DNA of 64,000 bases, taken from NCBI GenBank assembly GCA_022984795.1, contig JALIHJ010000024.1, positions 186,001 through 250,000 on the forward strand. Reading direction: 5' to 3'. The notes below the pieces were generated by a model that searched no databases, was not told the origin of the DNA, and saw nothing but the letters and a program-made list of their open reading frames with translations. Shown piece by piece: positions 61,538-64,000 of the stretch; the first letter of the stretch is position 1; each line of letters opens with the position of its first letter. The stretch is from Fabrea salina. Its lineage: Eukaryota > Ciliophora > Heterotrichea > Heterotrichida > Fabreidae. A program made the position numbers and the translations under genes.

Positions 61538-64000
61538 TTAGTTTCTTCTTTTGTAAATAAAATGCAGTGCCGCTGCACCTAGCAAAATACTTACTGAACC
61601 ACAGCACATCACTATGAACACTAGTTCCTTTTGCTGGGCGTAAGTGTTCATCAGTGCCAGCAGTAGAATCCACACCGACAAAAGAAAGCTTCCTGAGTTC
61701 CATATGTTGAAGTATCCCACAATGCAGGGCCTGCTAGATATACTCACCACAAGTATCAGGAACTGAGTTGACAAACTCACTACGAGCTGCAACTCTAAAT
61801 CAGTTTCATAGGGGAAAAAAGTTGCTACTCCCGAAACTAGCAGTTTACTCTGACTTAAAAGAACCAAGTAGCCAGGCTTGAACTTAAAGTCCAGACCTAA
61901 ATCCTGGAACTGCAAGTTGGGGTACATAAATGTTGCCACTGGGTAGTAAAGCAGCATCCCTAGCAACCCAAAACACATGTAAAGCCAGTGCTCTCCCTCA
62001 AAGCACTCAATTTCCTCTCTGTAAAGTTTCCAAGTACTTCCTGACATGTCACACGCAAACACCCCTAAAATTCCTTTGATTATGCCTGCATAAAGACCCC
62101 CTCCTAAAAGCACTATGCTCTTGGTAAGCCAGTAGGTAATTGAGCATTTCTTTGGAGGTCCTCCGTCAGAAGCTCTGCCAAAGGTGCCTTTCTTTACTTG
62201 TCTAATAGCAGGAATAGACATCAAAAAGTACGCTGCACACAGTCCAAAAGCACTCCAAAAAACTAACTTGAACTGAGAAAACTCCACCAAAGCAAACTCG
62301 CTTGTACTGGAAGCTTCTTGCTGCAAGTAAGCCCATCCGACTTCCTTTCTAAAAGCTATACCTGTTAAAGAAAGCACTTCCAAAGTTTTGGAGCAGAAAA
62401 ACACTGTGTTTGTGAAGCTCCAAGTTGGAACTGCAGACAGTTGCGAGTTCCTGCTTTGGTACTCTTGGGTTGTTTTTGAAAGTGTGGATGTTATGAACTG
62501 GGTTATTTCAGGCCACTCTGGACTTTGTCTTCTTTCTGTGACCTTCTCCTCTACTTCCTTTTCGTGCTCTACTTTAGGTTGGCTTTGCAAAGCACAGATC
62601 ATTACTAGTTTCTTAAACAGTCTTGCAAACACTTCTAAGCACCCAATGATCTTTTTAGCTATGTAATCAAACAGTGCGTACAGTCTGTCAGTGCAATTGT
62701 GAGTCTCTGGGAAACTTGCTTCTTCAAGGTTCAAGCTAACCTGCTCAACACTGCGACTAGATAACTCCTCAGAACTCAGTCTCCGCTTTGGGTTTGATTT
62801 TTGGTAAACTTCTTCCCAAATCCTAGGTCGCCTCATAACCTTTGGAATGCAAATCATTAAGTTGGGGTATAAGTAGTTGGTGACTAGCTTAGTTTCTGCA
62901 ACTTCACTAGGTGCACTTGGGTAGAGTGCTCTTGAAATAGACCCTAGCAAGTCTTTAGCAAATACTTTGAAGTCTATAGGTCTAGCTCCATAGTTCGTCA
63001 CTTTAGCATGCATGATTTGAACACCTGACTTAGGAAAGTAGTCACTGGGCATAAGTCTCACTAGTCTCAACAAGTCCATTAAGTTCTCTAAGTCGAGAGT
63101 TTGTTTGTTTCTGGCAAAAAACAAAAACACTACTTTAAGCCATTCTTTGCGAACTGAGGAACTTTCAGCAAGTAACTGAGCCTCAGGTCTAGTCCTTAAA
63201 TAGTCGAATGCCTTTGCGTTTATGGGTCTTTGCTCGATTTCACTTAAGTTAGGGTACTGCAGGCTGAATTCTACTTGTTTTTTAAACTCTTCTTGGCTTA
63301 TGTGGTTTGAAGCATCAAACGAGTCCAACTCTTCCCAGCTGAACCCAAACACTCTGGAGTCATTAACTTCTTCTACAATAGCAGCTTCTTCTGGGTAGGT
63401 ACTAAAACACCCTAAATACTCCCAACAACTTTTTTTGTTGTCTTTTTGGGGTTTCTCTAGTTCTTGGTTAGCAAGTTTTTTGTAAGTGCCTCCGTCTACA
63501 ATGGACTTAGAAAACCTTAAGTCGGGGTCGTCTTCTTCAACTGGCCACCAGTAAAACACTTCTTCTTGGTTCAGAACTTCAGTGTACTCTTGACTGCCTA
63601 AGTACAAGAACTGTTCGTACATAACCCGCAGCAACCTAGGCTCTCCTCTGACTCCTATGGTTACAAGGGCCTTTCTGAGTTCTTCTACACAAAACCTAGC
63701 TTTTTTCTCCTGGTCTAACTTTTTAAGTATGAAGTTCAGCACTAAACTAAAGCAAGAAACGCCCACCATAAGTAACAAACTAGTGAACCCTATGAAAGTT
63801 GAGATAACGTCTGCTAAGTCTTCTTCTTCAGTAAAGACAGCTAAGGCTGCAGGAAGCATCACTCCAAAAGGAATGAACACAAAGCACCAACAACAAGACA
63901 TCAAAAGAGAAGTGCCCACTCCTGAAAAGGACCCTAGTCTTGTTTTAGCTTCCAAAACTCCAACACCCAACAACACTATAAACACCAACCAGACTGATAA
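61538..64000 (-). CDS. Multi-pass membrane protein, 5' end cut by window
   Basis: At least 820 residues; the frame is open to the right edge and the TTG at 63988 is not a real start. Three hydrophobic segments near the visible N-terminal end are followed by a soluble part of about 450 residues (ASNHISQEEFKKQVEFSLQY) and then about six membrane segments in the last 300 residues (SIVLLGGGLYAGIIKGILGV, YMCFGLLGMLLYYPVATFMY). No known domain is recognised. Large membrane proteins of this kind are common in ciliates. The far end (start codon and any N-terminal domain) is outside the window. Confidence 0.7.
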   Translation of the reverse strand, partial: LSVWLVFIVLLGVGVLEAKTRLGSFSGVGTSLLMSCCWCFVFIPFGVMLPAALAVFTEEEDLADVISTFIGFTSLLLMVGVSCFSLVLNFILKKLDQEKKARFCVEELRKALVTIGVRGEPRLLRVMYEQFLYLGSQEYTEVLNQEEVFYWWPVEEDDPDLRFSKSIVDGGTYKKLANQELEKPQKDNKKSCWEYLGCFSTYPEEAAIVEEVNDSRVFGFSWEELDSFDASNHISQEEFKKQVEFSLQYPNLSEIEQRPINAKAFDYLRTRPEAQLLAESSSVRKEWLKVVFLFFARNKQTLDLENLMDLLRLVRLMPSDYFPKSGVQIMHAKVTNYGARPIDFKVFAKDLLGSISRALYPSAPSEVAETKLVTNYLYPNLMICIPKVMRRPRIWEEVYQKSNPKRRLSSEELSSRSVEQVSLNLEEASFPETHNCTDRLYALFDYIAKKIIGCLEVFARLFKKLVMICALQSQPKVEHEKEVEEKVTERRQSPEWPEITQFITSTLSKTTQEYQSRNSQLSAVPTWSFTNTVFFCSKTLEVLSLTGIAFRKEVGWAYLQQEASSTSEFALVEFSQFKLVFWSAFGLCAAYFLMSIPAIRQVKKGTFGRASDGGPPKKCSITYWLTKSIVLLGGGLYAGIIKGILGVFACDMSGSTWKLYREEIECFEGEHWLYMCFGLLGMLLYYPVATFMYPNLQFQDLGLDFKFKPGYLVLLSQSKLLVSGVATFFPYETDLELQLVVSLSTQFLILVVSISSRPCIVGYFNIWNSGSFLLSVWILLLALMNTYAQQKELVFIVMCCGSVSILLGAAALHFIYKRRN

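Noticed and set aside
1-64000. CRISPR arrays, insertion sequences, transposons or virus-derived elements
   Set aside because: No spaced direct repeats, transposase, reverse transcriptase or terminal repeats were seen; the repeats present lie inside host genes.

Overview
The window reads as a stretch of the macronuclear genome of a heterotrich ciliate (the Stentor/Blepharisma/Fabrea group). Three observations support this. (1) Six gene models are repaired by removing introns of exactly 15 nt, all with GTRA at the 5' end, AG at the 3' end and an A at position 10; introns this short are known from heterotrichs. (2) The gene content is ciliate-like: two P-type-ATPase/guanylate cyclase fusions, a calcium-dependent protein kinase, tubulin ligase, dynein LC8, dynactin p24, PG-rich axonemal repeats and a linker-histone-like protein without a globular domain. 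(3) The genome is extremely compact, with 43 genes in 64 kb and gaps mostly of 0-30 bp. The code is the standard one: tryptophan is TGG throughout, long frames contain no TGA, and stops are mostly TAA with a few TAG and three TGA. That argues against Blepharisma, which reads TGA as Trp. Species cannot be fixed from this sequence.

Layout. 1-4 kb: a cut FKPKI-repeat protein, a CHIP-like TPR/U-box ligase, an unknown basic protein, histone H3 and a LITAF-domain protein. 4-10 kb: guanylate cyclase 1. 10-12.6 kb: H1-like protein, RNF141-like RING protein and two unknowns, with two of the few larger non-coding gaps, both rich in hairpins. 12.6-18 kb: a mitochondrial protein, TCF25, a methyltransferase, dynactin p24, dynein LC8 and a PG-rich repeat protein. 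18-25 kb: a large membrane protein, a small unknown, a second methyltransferase and an LRR/coiled-coil protein. 25-31.5 kb: TPR protein, four-TM Golgi-type protein, coiled-coil protein, small unknown, RER1 and a TTL-like ligase. 31.7-39 kb: GPCR-PIP kinase fusion, mS45-like mitoribosomal protein, SPX-MFS phosphate transporter, truncated haemoglobin and a two-EH-domain protein. 39-45 kb: guanylate cyclase 2. 45-52 kb: a giant Cys-rich surface protein with a one-base frame change. 52-64 kb: CDPK, Kelch/EGF membrane protein, MEMO1, ORC3, PIG-S, an acylated PH/TH1-like protein, a thioredoxin-fold membrane protein, a PSI-like secreted protein, a small membrane protein and a membrane protein cut by the window end.

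The genes do not form one pathway. Themes that recur are signalling at membranes (two cyclases, GPCR-PIPK, CDPK, several N-acylated proteins), the secretory pathway (RER1, PIG-S, TVP15-like, thioredoxin-like, EH protein), cilia and microtubule motors, and chromatin/replication (H3, H1-like, ORC3). I saw no tRNA, rRNA, CRISPR array, transposon or virus-derived element.
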